Assembly (NCBI RefSeq): GCF_004331455.1
Contig: NZ_SJJR01000025.1
Span: 1 to 64,000, forward strand
Source of the DNA: Micromonospora zingiberis
GTDB taxonomy: Bacteria; Actinomycetota; Actinomycetes; Mycobacteriales; Micromonosporaceae
Length of the DNA: 64,000 bases
Direction: 5' to 3'
Part shown: in pieces, positions 26,315 through 34,517 of the stretch
Numbering within the stretch: position 1 is the first letter of the stretch
Layout of the letters: every line of letters starts with the position of its first letter
Made by a program: the position numbers and the translations under genes
The notes under the pieces: model-generated
Database searches by the model: none
What the model was told of the DNA's origin: nothing
The model's input: the letters and a program-made list of their open reading frames with translations, nothing else

Positions 26315-27816
26315 TGGGCAGCAGGTGGTCGCCACCGCGGACGGTCGGCGGGCGAACCGACCGGGTGGTGGTTGTCGGGGCGGGCCTCGGCGGTCTGGCC
26401 TGCGCCCTGCACCTGGCCGGCAGCGGACGGCAGGTGACCCTGCTGGAGCGCGAGCCGGTGCCGGGCGGCCGGGCCGGTCGGCTCAGCGTCGACGGCTACG
26501 AGTTCGACACCGGCCCGACCGTGCTCACCATGCCCGACCTGATCGCCGAGGCGCTCGGCGCGGTCGGCGAGGAGCTGGCCGACTGGCTCGACCTGGTCCC
26601 CCTCGACCCGGCCTACCGGGCCTACTACCCGGACGGGTCGACGCTGGACGTGATCACCGACACGGCCCGGATGGCGGCGGAGATCTCCCGGGTCTGCGGG
26701 CCCCGAGAGGCCGACGGCTATCTGCGCTTCGTCGACTTCGCCCGCAACCTGTGGCGGCTGGAACGAACCGACTTCATCGAGCGGAACTTCGACGCACCCA
26801 CCGACCTGATCACCGCCAACCTGCTCAAGCTGATGGCCACCGGCGCCTTCCGGCGACTGCAAACCAAGATCGATCAGTTCTTCCGAGACCCCCGTACCCG
26901 ACGGATCTTCTCCTTCCAGGCGATGTACGCCGGTCTGTCGCCACACGACGCGCTGGCCATCTACGCGGTGATCGCGTACCTCGACTCGGTGGCCGGGGTC
27001 TACTTCCCGCGCGGCGGCATCCACGCGGTCTCCCGGGCCCTGGCCGGGGCAGCGGAAAAGCACGGCGTACGGATCCGGTACGGCACCACGGTGACCCGGG
27101 TGGAGACCGCGAACGGCCGAGCCACCGGAGTGCTGACCGCCGAGGGCGAGTTCGTCCCCGCCGACGCGGTGGTACTCAACCCCGACCTGCCGGTGGCGTA
27201 CCGCGACCTGCTCCCGCCGGCCCGCCAACGGCGGCTGGCCTACTCACCGTCCTGCGTCGTCCTGCACGTCGGCTCGACCCAGGGATACCGGCAGATCGCC
27301 CATCACAACATCCACTTCGGCCGCGCCTGGAAGGGCACCTTCGACGAGGTCATCCGGCGTGGCGAGTTGATGACGGACCCGTCCCTGCTGGTCACCAACC
27401 CGAGCCGGACGGATCCGGCGGTGGCGCCCGCCGGCCGGCACACCTACTACGTCCTCGCGCCCGTGCCCAACCTCGACCGGGCGCCGTTCGCCTGGCGCGG
27501 CGACCTCACCGCCCGCTACACCGACCGCCTGCTCGCCACCCTCGAAGAACGCGGCTACGTCGGCTTCGGCGCGGGCGTCGAGGTGCTCCAGGCGATCACC
27601 CCGGCCGAGTGGGCGGAGCAGGGCATGGCGGCGGGCACCCCCTTCGCCGCCGCGCACACGCTGTTCCAGACCGGGCCGTTCCGGCCCGCGAACCTGCACC
27701 GAGCGCTCTCCAACGTGGTCTTCGTCGGCTCCGGCACCCAGCCCGGCGTCGGAGTCCCGATGGTGCTCATCTCCGGCAAGCTCGCTGCCAGCCGCATCAC
27801 CGGAGGACGCCGATGA
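26311..27816 (+). CDS. crtI: Phytoene desaturase
   Basis: 501 aa. N-terminal dinucleotide-binding motif VVVVGAGLGGLACALHLAGSGRQVTLLERE and C-terminal carotenoid-desaturase signature FVGSGTQPGVGVPMVLISGKLAA. Converts colourless phytoene by successive FAD-dependent desaturations, usually to lycopene. The start GTGATG overlaps the crtE stop, so the two are translationally coupled. No lycopene cyclase or later carotenoid gene is in the window, so the final pigment cannot be named. Confidence 0.95.
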   Translation: MMGSRWSPPRTVGGRTDRVVVVGAGLGGLACALHLAGSGRQVTLLEREPVPGGRAGRLSVDGYEFDTGPTVLTMPDLIAEALGAVGEELADWLDLVPLDPAYRAYYPDGSTLDVITDTARMAAEISRVCGPREADGYLRFVDFARNLWRLERTDFIERNFDAPTDLITANLLKLMATGAFRRLQTKIDQFFRDPRTRRIFSFQAMYAGLSPHDALAIYAVIAYLDSVAGVYFPRGGIHAVSRALAGAAEKHGVRIRYGTTVTRVETANGRATGVLTAEGEFVPADAVVLNPDLPVAYRDLLPPARQRRLAYSPSCVVLHVGSTQGYRQIAHHNIHFGRAWKGTFDEVIRRGELMTDPSLLVTNPSRTDPAVAPAGRHTYYVLAPVPNLDRAPFAWRGDLTARYTDRLLATLEERGYVGFGAGVEVLQAITPAEWAEQGMAAGTPFAAAHTLFQTGPFRPANLHRALSNVVFVGSGTQPGVGVPMVLISGKLAASRITGGRR

Positions 27817-27872
27817 GTTTCTGCCGCGCGACGCGCCCGAGCCCAGCCGTCACGAACAGAGGAATGGACTGA
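27813..27872 (+). CDS. 19-codon ORF bridging crtI and idi (doubtful)
   Basis: ATGA overlap with the end of crtI and TGATG overlap with idi frame a 19-residue reading frame (MSFCRATRPSPAVTNRGMD). It may simply pass ribosomes from crtI to idi; a functional peptide is not supported by anything else. Confidence 0.2.
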   Translation: MSFCRATRPSPAVTNRGMD

Positions 27873-28462
27873 TGGCCCCGTCCCGGGAGAGCCACCTGGT
27901 CGAGTTGGTGGACGAGGCGGGCCAGCCCGTCGGCTCGGCCACCGTGGCCCTCGCCCACCAGCCGCCCGGCCAACTGCATCGCGCCTTCTCCGTGTTGCTG
28001 GTGGCGCCGGACGGTCGGGTGCTGCTGCAACGCCGAGCGGCGATGAAGACCCGCTTCCCGTTGCGCTGGGCCAACTCCTGCTGCGGTCATCCCCAGCCGG
28101 GTGAGTCCCTGTCCGAGGCCGCCAACCGTCGGCTCGGCGAGGAACTGGGCGTCGGCCCGGTCCCGCTGGCCGAGGTCGGTGTCTACCGATACCAGGCCGA
28201 GGATCCGACCACCGGGCGGATCGAGGTCGAGTACGACCACGTGCTGCGGGGCGAGTTCCGGCCGGACACGCAGCTGCGCCCGGAGCCGTCGGAGGTCGCC
28301 GAGGTCCGCTGGGTGGATCCGGTGACCCTGGCCACCCAGCTGATCGAAGATCCCGACGCGTACGCCCCGTGGCTGGGCGGGGTGGTGGACCGGCTGCTGC
28401 ACCCGTCGGGCCCCGCCCCGGTGCCGGCCAGCGACGCGCCGGAGAAGTCGGGTGGTCGATGA
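27872..28462 (+). CDS. idi: Isopentenyl-diphosphate delta-isomerase, type I
   Basis: 196 aa. Nudix-fold IDI-1: LHRAFSVLLV, active-site Cys region WANSCCGHPQPGES, and the acidic EVEYDHVL motif. Interconverts IPP and DMAPP, feeding crtE. Downstream of crtI through a 19-codon bridge, upstream of and overlapping litR by 11 bases, so part of a crtE-crtI-idi-litR operon. The C-terminus is Pro-rich. Confidence 0.95.
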   Translation: MAPSRESHLVELVDEAGQPVGSATVALAHQPPGQLHRAFSVLLVAPDGRVLLQRRAAMKTRFPLRWANSCCGHPQPGESLSEAANRRLGEELGVGPVPLAEVGVYRYQAEDPTTGRIEVEYDHVLRGEFRPDTQLRPEPSEVAEVRWVDPVTLATQLIEDPDAYAPWLGGVVDRLLHPSGPAPVPASDAPEKSGGR

Positions 28463-29402
28463 GGCGCTGAGCGCCGGGGCGGTCGCCCGCCGGCTGGGCA
28501 TCGCGGTGACCACACTGCGCACCTGGCACCAGCGGTACGGCCTCGGGCCCAGCGAACACGTACCCGGGCACCACCGGCGCTACACCGCGGCCGACCTGGC
28601 CCGGCTGGAAATCATGAACCGGCTCACCGCCGAAGGGGTCAGCCCGGCGGAGGCGGCCCGCTGGGCCCGGCAGGCGCCGGAACCGGTGTCCGCCCGAGGC
28701 CCGCGCACCGCCCGGTCGAGAAGCGCGCGGGCCGGCGGCGGCGCGACCATCCCGGTCAACCGCGCCGGCCCGGTGGCACGCGGCCTGGCCCGAGCGGCGA
28801 TGCGACTGGACGCCGCGACGATCAGCGAGACCATCACCCGGTCCATCGCCACCGACGGGGTAGTCGGCACCTGGGACCGCCTGCTCCGCCCGGTGCTGGT
28901 CGGCGTCGGTGAGCGGCATGCCGCGACCGGCGCGCTGATCGAGGTGGAGCACCTGATCTCCCGGTGCGTCTCGGCGGCGTTCGCCGCGGTCGTGGCGGCC
29001 CGGCCGGCCGTCCCCGGACGACCACCCCGCATCCTGCTCTCCTGCGCCGACGAGGAGCAGCACAGCCTGCCGTTGGAGGCGCTCGCGGCGGCGCTGGCCG
29101 AGGCCGGCGTCAACCACCGGATGCTCGGCGCCCGGGTGCCGGTGGCCGCGTTGCTGGACGCGGTCGACCGGACCGGGCCGGCCGCCGTGGTCGTCTGGTC
29201 ACACACCCGGATCACCGCCGATCCGGCCCAGCTCGTCGCGCTGCTCAGCGCGGCACGCCGGCCACTGCTCGTCCTCGCCGCCGGGCCCGGCTGGCGTGCC
29301 GACACCCTGCCCGCCGGGGTGGTACGCCCCGCCGATCTGGCCGAGGCGGTCTCGCTCGCCATCGCCGTACGCGACTCGCTGGACCGGTCCGCCGCGTCCT
29401 GA
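28452..29402 (+). CDS. litR: MerR-family B12-binding light regulator LitR/CarH
   Basis: 316 aa, GTG start. N-terminal MerR helix-turn-helix (AGAVARRLGIAVTTLRTWHQRYGLG...HRRYTAADL, about 5-60), an Ala/Arg linker, helical bundle (about 115-185) and a cobalamin-binding Rossmann domain (about 190-300). The axial-ligand region CADEEQHSLPLEAL has the expected His. The Trp of the W-x9-EH motif is replaced by His (HAATGALIEVEH). It should repress carotenoid and phr genes in the dark using adenosylcobalamin and release DNA in light. Confidence 0.88.
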   Translation: MVDEALSAGAVARRLGIAVTTLRTWHQRYGLGPSEHVPGHHRRYTAADLARLEIMNRLTAEGVSPAEAARWARQAPEPVSARGPRTARSRSARAGGGATIPVNRAGPVARGLARAAMRLDAATISETITRSIATDGVVGTWDRLLRPVLVGVGERHAATGALIEVEHLISRCVSAAFAAVVAARPAVPGRPPRILLSCADEEQHSLPLEALAAALAEAGVNHRMLGARVPVAALLDAVDRTGPAAVVVWSHTRITADPAQLVALLSAARRPLLVLAAGPGWRADTLPAGVVRPADLAEAVSLAIAVRDSLDRSAAS

Positions 29403-29528
29403 CCGGCCGTGGCGGCGCCGGCCACCGCGACGCTGAGAGCCACCGCATCCTGACCCGCTGTCGATCCACCGAAAAGGGATGAACTAGCGTCAGGGCCTGC
29501 GTACCCGAACCCCTCTCGGGAGCGAACG

Positions 29529-30326
29529 ATGCGTCCTCGCGTTCTGCTCGCCTGCGTCACCGGTCTGGCCGTCCTGTTCCTGTCCGGCTGCGGCGCGAGT
29601 TCCTCCGAGCCCACTGCGGCACCCGCCAGCCCACCTCCGTCGGCCGCCCTGCCGCCGGAGGCCGCGCCCGCGCCGAGCCCCACCCCCTCGCCAACGCCCA
29701 CGCTGCGGGCGCTGCCGGCCAAACTACCGGCCGGCCTGGTCCGGACCACCGGAGTCGATCAGGTGGCCCTCACCTTCGACGACGGCCCGGACCCGGCCTG
29801 GACACCGAAGGTGCTGGACCGGCTGAAGGCGGCCAAGGTCAAGGCCACCTTCTGCGTAGTGGGTACCCAGGTCCGCAAATACCCGGAGCTGGTCCGGCGG
29901 ATCGCCCGGGAGGGGCACCAGCTCTGCAACCACAGCTGGAACCACGACCTGGACCTGGCCCGGCGACCGGTCGCCGAGATCCGCGCCGACCTGACCCGGA
30001 CGAACCGGGAGATCCGGCGGGCGGTGGCCGACGCGGAGGTGCCGTACTACCGGCAGCCCGGCGGCCGGTGGACCGCCGAGGTGGTGAAGGTGGCCAAGCA
30101 GTTGGACATGCGGTCGCTGCACTGGACGGTCGACCCGAAGGACTGGGCCAGACCGACCGCCGCCACGATCCGGAAGCGGGTGCACCGCGCCGCAAAGCCC
30201 GGCGCGGTGATCCTGCTGCACGACGGGGGCGGCAACCGGGCCGCCACGTTGGCCGCCTGCCCGAAGCTGATCGCCGCCCTGAAGCGCGACCACGGCGTGA
30301 CCAGGCTCCCGCTAAACCCCTCCTGA
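29529..30326 (+). CDS. Polysaccharide deacetylase lipoprotein (CE4/NodB domain)
   Basis: 265 aa. Signal peptide with lipobox LSGC (Cys21), a Pro/Ala-rich linker to about residue 60, then a NodB domain with all five CE4 motifs: TFDDGPD (metal and base Asp), HSWNH, RQPGGRW, DPKDW and LLHDGGG. It probably removes N-acetyl groups from peptidoglycan or another N-acetylated glycan at the cell surface. Stands alone upstream of the tRNA cluster. Confidence 0.93.
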   Translation: MRPRVLLACVTGLAVLFLSGCGASSSEPTAAPASPPPSAALPPEAAPAPSPTPSPTPTLRALPAKLPAGLVRTTGVDQVALTFDDGPDPAWTPKVLDRLKAAKVKATFCVVGTQVRKYPELVRRIAREGHQLCNHSWNHDLDLARRPVAEIRADLTRTNREIRRAVADAEVPYYRQPGGRWTAEVVKVAKQLDMRSLHWTVDPKDWARPTAATIRKRVHRAAKPGAVILLHDGGGNRAATLAACPKLIAALKRDHGVTRLPLNPS

Positions 30327-30367
30327 CCTGCGGTTTTACGAACAGCTGCGGCTGGGGCCATACCGGT

Positions 30368-30397
30368 TTGGTCGTCCGGTGAGACATCACGTATGCT
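30368..30397 (+). promoter_or_regulatory. Candidate promoter of the tRNA cluster
   Basis: TTGGTC (30368-30373) and TATGCT (30392-30397) with an 18-base spacer, about 70 bases upstream of tRNA-Glu. Short distance and lack of another promoter between them make it plausible. Confidence 0.4.
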
Positions 30398-30469
30398 TTC
30401 CAAGCCTCCGGCGGGGCCGGATGGGAGCAAGTCCGCACAGAGTTGCGAATGTGCAATGATGGCGGGGCC

Positions 30470-30542
30470 GCCCTCATCGTCTAGCGGCCCAGGACGCCGC
30501 CCTTTCAAGGCGGTAGCACGGGTTCGAATCCCGTTGGGGGCA
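30470..30542 (+). tRNA. tRNA-Glu (TTC)
   Basis: Complete 73-base cloverleaf: acceptor GCCCTCA with TGGGGGC, anticodon stem CCGCC/GGCGG, loop CTTTCAA with anticodon TTC at 30504-30506, and GGTTCGAATCC T arm. CCA is not encoded. Confidence 0.97.
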
Positions 30543-30575
30543 CGGTCCGGCTTCGGCCGGAGGCAACACCAGCTA

Positions 30576-30649
30576 GGTCCTGTGGAGCAGTTGGAGTGCT
30601 CGCCGCCCTGTCAAGGCGGAGGTCGCGGGTTCAAGTCCCGTCAGGACCG
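30576..30649 (+). tRNA. tRNA-Asp (GTC)
   Basis: 74 bases. Acceptor GGTCCTG pairs with CAGGACC, anticodon loop CTGTCAA with GTC at 30610-30612, T arm GGGTTCAAGTCCC, discriminator G. CCA not encoded. 33 bases after tRNA-Glu, probably one transcript. Confidence 0.97.
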
Positions 30650-30752
30650 CAAGCGCTGACGCCGCGCATACCCGCGCGGCGTTCTGCGTATCGGGGTAAG
30701 CAACCCACTCGGCGGCCATCCCGTCGGCCGGGTAGCATGACCCGAGCAACAC

Positions 30753-30826
30753 GGCCAGGTAGCTCAGTTGGTACGAGCGTCCGACTGAAAATCGGAAGGT
30801 CGGCGGTTCGACCCCGCCCCTGGCCA
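30753..30826 (+). tRNA. tRNA-Phe (GAA)
   Basis: 74 bases. Acceptor GGCCAGG pairs with CCTGGCC, anticodon loop CTGAAAA with GAA at 30787-30789, T arm GCGGTTCGACCCCGC, discriminator A. CCA not encoded. Followed by a strong hairpin terminator. Confidence 0.97.
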
Positions 30827-30847
30827 CATAGCCTTTCGCCGGGCTAC

Positions 30848-30883
30848 ACAGCGCCGACCAGCGGAAACGCCGGTCGGCGCTGT
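30848..30883 (+). terminator. Terminator after the tRNA cluster
   Basis: Perfect 12-base stem ACAGCGCCGACC (30848-30859) and GGTCGGCGCTGT (30872-30883) with a 12-base loop, directly after tRNA-Phe. There is no long T-run, as is common in GC-rich actinomycetes. Confidence 0.75.
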
Positions 30884-30890
30884 CCTAGCT

Positions 30891-30960
30891 GCGGATCTTG
30901 GTACGGAACGGTCCCCATGAGGGCTGTCCCCATGAGGGCTGTTCCATACCAAGATCCCGC
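30891..30960. repeat. Palindromic element with duplicated loop
   Basis: Arms GATCTTGGTACGGAAC (30894-30909) and GTTCCATACCAAGATC (30941-30956) match inverted at 15 of 16 positions and are flanked by GCG/CGC. The loop is a perfect tandem duplication of GTCCCCATGAGGGCT (30911-30925, 30926-30940), itself partly palindromic. Same GATCTTG tip as the element at 175-253. Confidence 0.8.
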
Positions 30961-30971
30961 GAGAGCAGAAC

Positions 30972-31298
30972 CTAGTCGCTTCGCCAGACGTACCAGCCGG
31001 CCGCCGCCACGGCGAGTAGCAGGGCCAACATCAACAGCGCTCCTCCGGCCGGGGTGGGCATCGGAATGAGGAACGGTGCCTGCTGGGCCAGCAGGCTGGC
31101 GCCGATCAGCGCCTGGCCGCCGCCGATGCGCACTGGCTGGGACTGTTGGCGCGCCTTCATCCGGGTGATCCGCACCCAGGCCGCCGGGAAACTCCGCGAC
31201 ACGACGACCCGGACGCCGAACGCGAGCAGGCCAAGGCTGAGGATCACGAGCACGAGTCGGAGGGTGGTCCACAGCGGGTCCGGATCGCTCACGCTCAT
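30972..31298 (-). CDS. Small membrane protein, unknown function
   Basis: 108 aa from MSVSDPDPLW; starts 3 and 9 codons further up are possible. Two hydrophobic segments (LVLVILSLGLLAFGV and ALLMLALLLAVAAAGWYVW) flank a basic loop with ITRMKARQQSQPVRIGGGQ. No family recognised. Divergent from the methyltransferase gene. Confidence 0.6.
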   Translation of the reverse strand: MSVSDPDPLWTTLRLVLVILSLGLLAFGVRVVVSRSFPAAWVRITRMKARQQSQPVRIGGGQALIGASLLAQQAPFLIPMPTPAGGALLMLALLLAVAAAGWYVWRSD

Positions 31299-31345
31299 GC
31301 GGCCCATCATCAAGCCACGGGTCAAACCCGGCTACGGTCAGCGGC

Positions 31346-32068
31346 ATGGTCGATCCCGCCTACCTGAGCGCCATCCAGGAGTCGTACGACAGGGTCGCTG
31401 AGGAGTACGTCAAGGTCGTGCCGGACCGGTTCGCGGAGGATGCGCTCGGACGCGGGATGCTCGCCGCCTTCGCCGAACTGGTACGCGCCAACGGCCGGCA
31501 GCCGGTCGCCGACCTCGGCTGCGGTCCGGGTCACGTGACGGCCCACCTGAAGTCGCTCGGCGTACCCGCGTTCGGGGTCGATCTCTCCGCGAAGATGGTG
31601 GAGATCGCTCGTCGGAGGTTTCCCGCCCTGCGGTTCGAGGTCGGGTCGATGACCGCGCTCGACGTTGCGGACGGGCAACTCGGTGGCATCGTCGCCTGGT
31701 GGTCGATCCTCCACCTGCCTCGTACGGCGCTGCCGGCGGTGTTCGCCGAGTTCAACCGCACACTCGCCGCCGGCGGCAGCCTGCTGGTCGGGTTCCACGT
31801 CGGCGACGAGGAACTGCGTCCCGAGCGGGCGTACGGCCATCCGGTGGCCTACCGGACCCAGCTGCTGTCGCCGGACACCGTCGCGGACCTGTTGCACCAG
31901 GCTGGTCTGGTGGTCACCGCGCGGCTGGTGCAGGAGCCCGGCGAGGGGTTCAACCGGCCACAGGCCTGCCTGCTGGCGCGCAAGCTGCGCAGCGGGGCAC
32001 CAGCCGGTATGGTCCGGGCCTATGGGACACGGGACACCCCATCCGACCGAAGTCCAACAGGAGTATGA
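31346..32068 (+). CDS. Class I SAM-dependent methyltransferase
   Basis: 240 aa. SAM motif I VADLGCGPGHVTAHL near residue 55, FGVDLSAKMVEIAR (motif II) and VAWWSILHLPR (motif IV region). The substrate cannot be predicted; it belongs to the UbiE/type-11-12 methyltransferases. The 3' end overlaps the SRPBCC gene by 47 bases. Confidence 0.87.
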   Translation: MVDPAYLSAIQESYDRVAEEYVKVVPDRFAEDALGRGMLAAFAELVRANGRQPVADLGCGPGHVTAHLKSLGVPAFGVDLSAKMVEIARRRFPALRFEVGSMTALDVADGQLGGIVAWWSILHLPRTALPAVFAEFNRTLAAGGSLLVGFHVGDEELRPERAYGHPVAYRTQLLSPDTVADLLHQAGLVVTARLVQEPGEGFNRPQACLLARKLRSGAPAGMVRAYGTRDTPSDRSPTGV

Positions 32069-32534
32069 GCGGTTCGCGTTGCGCAGCAGTCTGCTGGTTC
32101 CCGTCTCCGTGGAAGCGGCGTACGCGGCGTTCACCGGCAGTCTCGCCGACTGGTGGGTGACGGAGTACACCTGGTCCGGGCCGAACGTGCTCGCCGAGTT
32201 GGGCATGGAGTCCCGGGCCGGCGGGATGCTCTACGAGATCGGCCCCTACGGCTTCCGCAACGACTGGGGGCGGGTACTGACCTGGGATCCGCCCCGCCGC
32301 CTGGTCTTCACCTGGCAGATCGGCCCGGATCGGGCGCCGGTGCCCGACCCGGCGCGGGCCAGCGAGGTCGAGGTGCTCTTCACACCGGCGGAATCCGGCA
32401 CCCTGGTCGAGGTCACGCACCGGCACTTCGACCGGCACGGTGAGGCGGCCGAGGGCTACCGGCAGGCGCTCACCGCCGGCTGGCACGAGTTGCTCTCCCG
32501 CTATGCCGGGACCGTGCTCGGCCATGCGGCATGA
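32022..32534 (+). CDS. SRPBCC (AHSA1-like) domain protein
   Basis: 170 aa beginning inside the end of the methyltransferase gene (MGHGTPHPTEVQQEYERFALRSS). Bet v1/START-like ligand-binding fold: VPVSVEAAYAAFTGSLADWW, GRVLTWDPPRRLVFTWQIG, VEVTHRHFDRHGE...GWHELLSRY, all features of the AHSA1 family. Probably binds a small hydrophobic molecule or a client protein. Overlapping genes suggest a joint role with the methyltransferase. Start codon is uncertain. Confidence 0.78.
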   Translation: MGHGTPHPTEVQQEYERFALRSSLLVPVSVEAAYAAFTGSLADWWVTEYTWSGPNVLAELGMESRAGGMLYEIGPYGFRNDWGRVLTWDPPRRLVFTWQIGPDRAPVPDPARASEVEVLFTPAESGTLVEVTHRHFDRHGEAAEGYRQALTAGWHELLSRYAGTVLGHAA

Positions 32535-32561
32535 GGCCGGCCGGGCCGGGTGCGCGGACGG

Positions 32562-32987
32562 TCAGGTGGCCCGGTGTCGCAGGGTGGCCACGGTCGAACC
32601 GGCGAGGGTGAGCAGGCATTCCGGCAGCAGCCCGTCGGCCGCCGCCGCGCCGAACAGGGCCTGCGCCGTGTCGAGGTCGGAGTTGGCGTACGCGCTGACG
32701 AAGCGGGCCACCCACCGGGCGTCGTACCCGGCCTGGTCGATGCCCGGAAAGTCGAGCGCACAGGCCCCCTCGGGCACCTGGTCACCGACCATGGTCGCGG
32801 CCAGACACCACGCCACACCGTACGCGCCAGCGAGACCGGCCCGGTCGACGACCGCGTCGAAGGTCCCCACCACGGCGTCGGAGTCTCCGTCGAGCGCCGA
32901 GCTGAGGATCGCAGTAGCGTCGGCAAGCGTCTGCTGTGGCGAGTCGGTCACCCACCGCACGGTAGGGGTACCCGTCAAGGAGCCCAC
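32562..32987 (-). CDS. Hypothetical protein, mostly alpha-helical
   Basis: 141 aa from a GTG with GGAGAG eight bases upstream; a later GTG (VTDSPQQ) is an alternative. Ala-rich, no signal or membrane helix. Segments WVARFVSAYANSDLDTAQALFGAA and GLLPECLLTLAGSTVATLRHR suggest a soluble helical bundle. No family recognised. Divergent from the binding-protein gene. Confidence 0.55.
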   Translation of the reverse strand: MGSLTGTPTVRWVTDSPQQTLADATAILSSALDGDSDAVVGTFDAVVDRAGLAGAYGVAWCLAATMVGDQVPEGACALDFPGIDQAGYDARWVARFVSAYANSDLDTAQALFGAAAADGLLPECLLTLAGSTVATLRHRAT

Positions 32988-33104
32988 GGCAGCTACTCTC
33001 CGTACATAACGAAGGCGACCTGCGGATAGACGGGCCTCCACGGTCCCGCCGCCCATCGCGGCACGCTAGTCTGCGCAGCGGACCTTCGCGGAGGAAGGAC
33101 GACA

Positions 33105-34442
33105 ATGCACATGTCACGCGGCACACGGAGCGCCGTCATGGCGGTCTGCGCCACGGTCCTGCTCGCCACCAGCGCTTGCGGGGATGACCAGCCCGAGGAG
33201 GCGACCGCCCAACAGGTGCGTCTCTACGGCACCGACGGCAACATGTCCAACTCGTACGCGGACGAGCTGGGAGATCGCGCCAACCTGGTCGATGGCATGA
33301 AGGGCACGACCCCGCTCACACCGCTGCCTGAGGACTTCAAGAAGCGGCTACTGTCCGTCGACCCGGAGCTGGATGGCTTCCTCTACGCCGCCGAGGCGTA
33401 CGACGCGGTGGTGATCAGTGCGCTCGCTGCGGAGATCGCCGGCACCACCGATCCGGCGGCCATCGCCAAGCAGATCGTCGGTGTCACCAACAACGGCACC
33501 CGCTGCGGGACGGTGAGCCAGTGCCTGCGGTTGATCCGCGACGGTAAGGACATCGAGTACCGCAGCGTCTCGATCACCCGGGCCGGGTTCACCGACGCCG
33601 GTGAGCCGGCCACCGCCAGCTACGCCACGTTGCACTTCGACGGGCAGGAGCTCAACGACGCCAAGACGGAGTTCGTCGGTGCGGGCGACGAGTCCGCCGC
33701 GAGCAGCAAGCGGCCGCCGCGCGGGAGCACCACGTCCGCCGACGCGCCGCTCGTCCTCGGCGGTCTGCTGCCCAAGACCGGTGACCTCGCCATCGCCTAC
33801 CCGCCGCTGGCCGCCGGTGCCGCGCTGGGGATCAAGGAGATCAACGCCGCCGGTGGGGTGCTCGGCGAGGACGTGGTCTGGATCGACGGCGACGACGGCA
33901 CCAACCCGGCGGTCGCCAAGGCGACCGTGGCCCGGCACGTCGGTGCCGGCGTCCACGTGATCATCGGCGCGGGCGGCTCCGGAATCTCCGCCGCCGTGCT
34001 GGAGGACGTGGTGAAGGCGGGCCGGATCCTCTTCTCCCCGTCGAACACCGCGGCGAGCCTGACCGAGGCCGACGACCGTGGCCTCTATTTCCGCACCGCC
34101 CCGCCGGACGGGCTTCAGGGTCGCGCGCTGGCCGACGTGATCCTGCGGGACGGCCCGCAGAAGATCGCGATCGTGGCCCGTAAGGATTCCTACGGCGAGG
34201 GTCTCCAGAACACCGTCCGGGCCGAGCTGGAACGGGCCGGGTTCGGTGGCGACAAGGTGAAGCTGCTCGGCTACCAGCCCGGCGAGGACGCCGACGCCGC
34301 GCCGATCGACTTCAGTGCGGGCGCCAAGGAGATCAAGAATTTCGGCGCCGACGCCGTCCTGATCATCGGCTTCGGTGAGTCCGCCGCTGTTGTCCGGGCA
34401 CTCGCCGACGCCAACGTACCGCTGGCCGCCCTCGGCAGCTGA
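33105..34442 (+). CDS. Branched-chain amino-acid-type binding lipoprotein with swapped lobes (circular permutation)
   Basis: 445 aa with a GGAGGAAGGACG site. Residues 1-25 are a lipoprotein signal (TSAC, Cys25). The rest is a type-I periplasmic binding protein (LivJ-like), but in the wrong order. Residues 38-191 (LYGTDGNMSNSYADEL, AYDAVVISALAAEI, TRCGTVSQCLRLIRDGKDIEY) correspond to the usual C-terminal third. A Ser/Pro/Thr linker (192-214) follows, then residues 215-445 (LVLGGLLPKTGDLAIAYPP to VLIIGFGESAAVVRALADANVPLAALGS), which are the usual N-terminal two-thirds. In normal relatives the GFGESAAV...PL segment runs straight into LYGTDGNMS. The reading frame is open throughout. No permease genes are nearby. 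It may still fold, or be a rearranged remnant. Confidence 0.75.
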   Translation: MHMSRGTRSAVMAVCATVLLATSACGDDQPEEATAQQVRLYGTDGNMSNSYADELGDRANLVDGMKGTTPLTPLPEDFKKRLLSVDPELDGFLYAAEAYDAVVISALAAEIAGTTDPAAIAKQIVGVTNNGTRCGTVSQCLRLIRDGKDIEYRSVSITRAGFTDAGEPATASYATLHFDGQELNDAKTEFVGAGDESAASSKRPPRGSTTSADAPLVLGGLLPKTGDLAIAYPPLAAGAALGIKEINAAGGVLGEDVVWIDGDDGTNPAVAKATVARHVGAGVHVIIGAGGSGISAAVLEDVVKAGRILFSPSNTAASLTEADDRGLYFRTAPPDGLQGRALADVILRDGPQKIAIVARKDSYGEGLQNTVRAELERAGFGGDKVKLLGYQPGEDADAAPIDFSAGAKEIKNFGADAVLIIGFGESAAVVRALADANVPLAALGS

Positions 34443-34477
34443 GCCGCGCCGGTTTCGCGCCAGCCACTGCACGCGAC

Positions 34478-34509
34478 GGCCGCACCGACCTACGTCGGTG
34501 CGGCCGTTT
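34478..34509. terminator. Bidirectional terminator between the binding-protein and enoyl-CoA hydratase genes
   Basis: Perfect 12-base stem GGCCGCACCGAC (34478-34489) and GTCGGTGCGGCC (34494-34505) with loop CTAC, followed by GTTTTCG on the plus strand. Serves two convergent genes. Confidence 0.85.
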
Positions 34510-34517
34510 TCGTCATC

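Noticed and set aside
30400..30469. Possible riboswitch between the deacetylase gene and tRNA-Glu
   Set aside because: GGGAGCAAGTCCGCAC faintly recalls cobalamin motifs, but no B12 box or conserved core was found; it is more simply tRNA leader.
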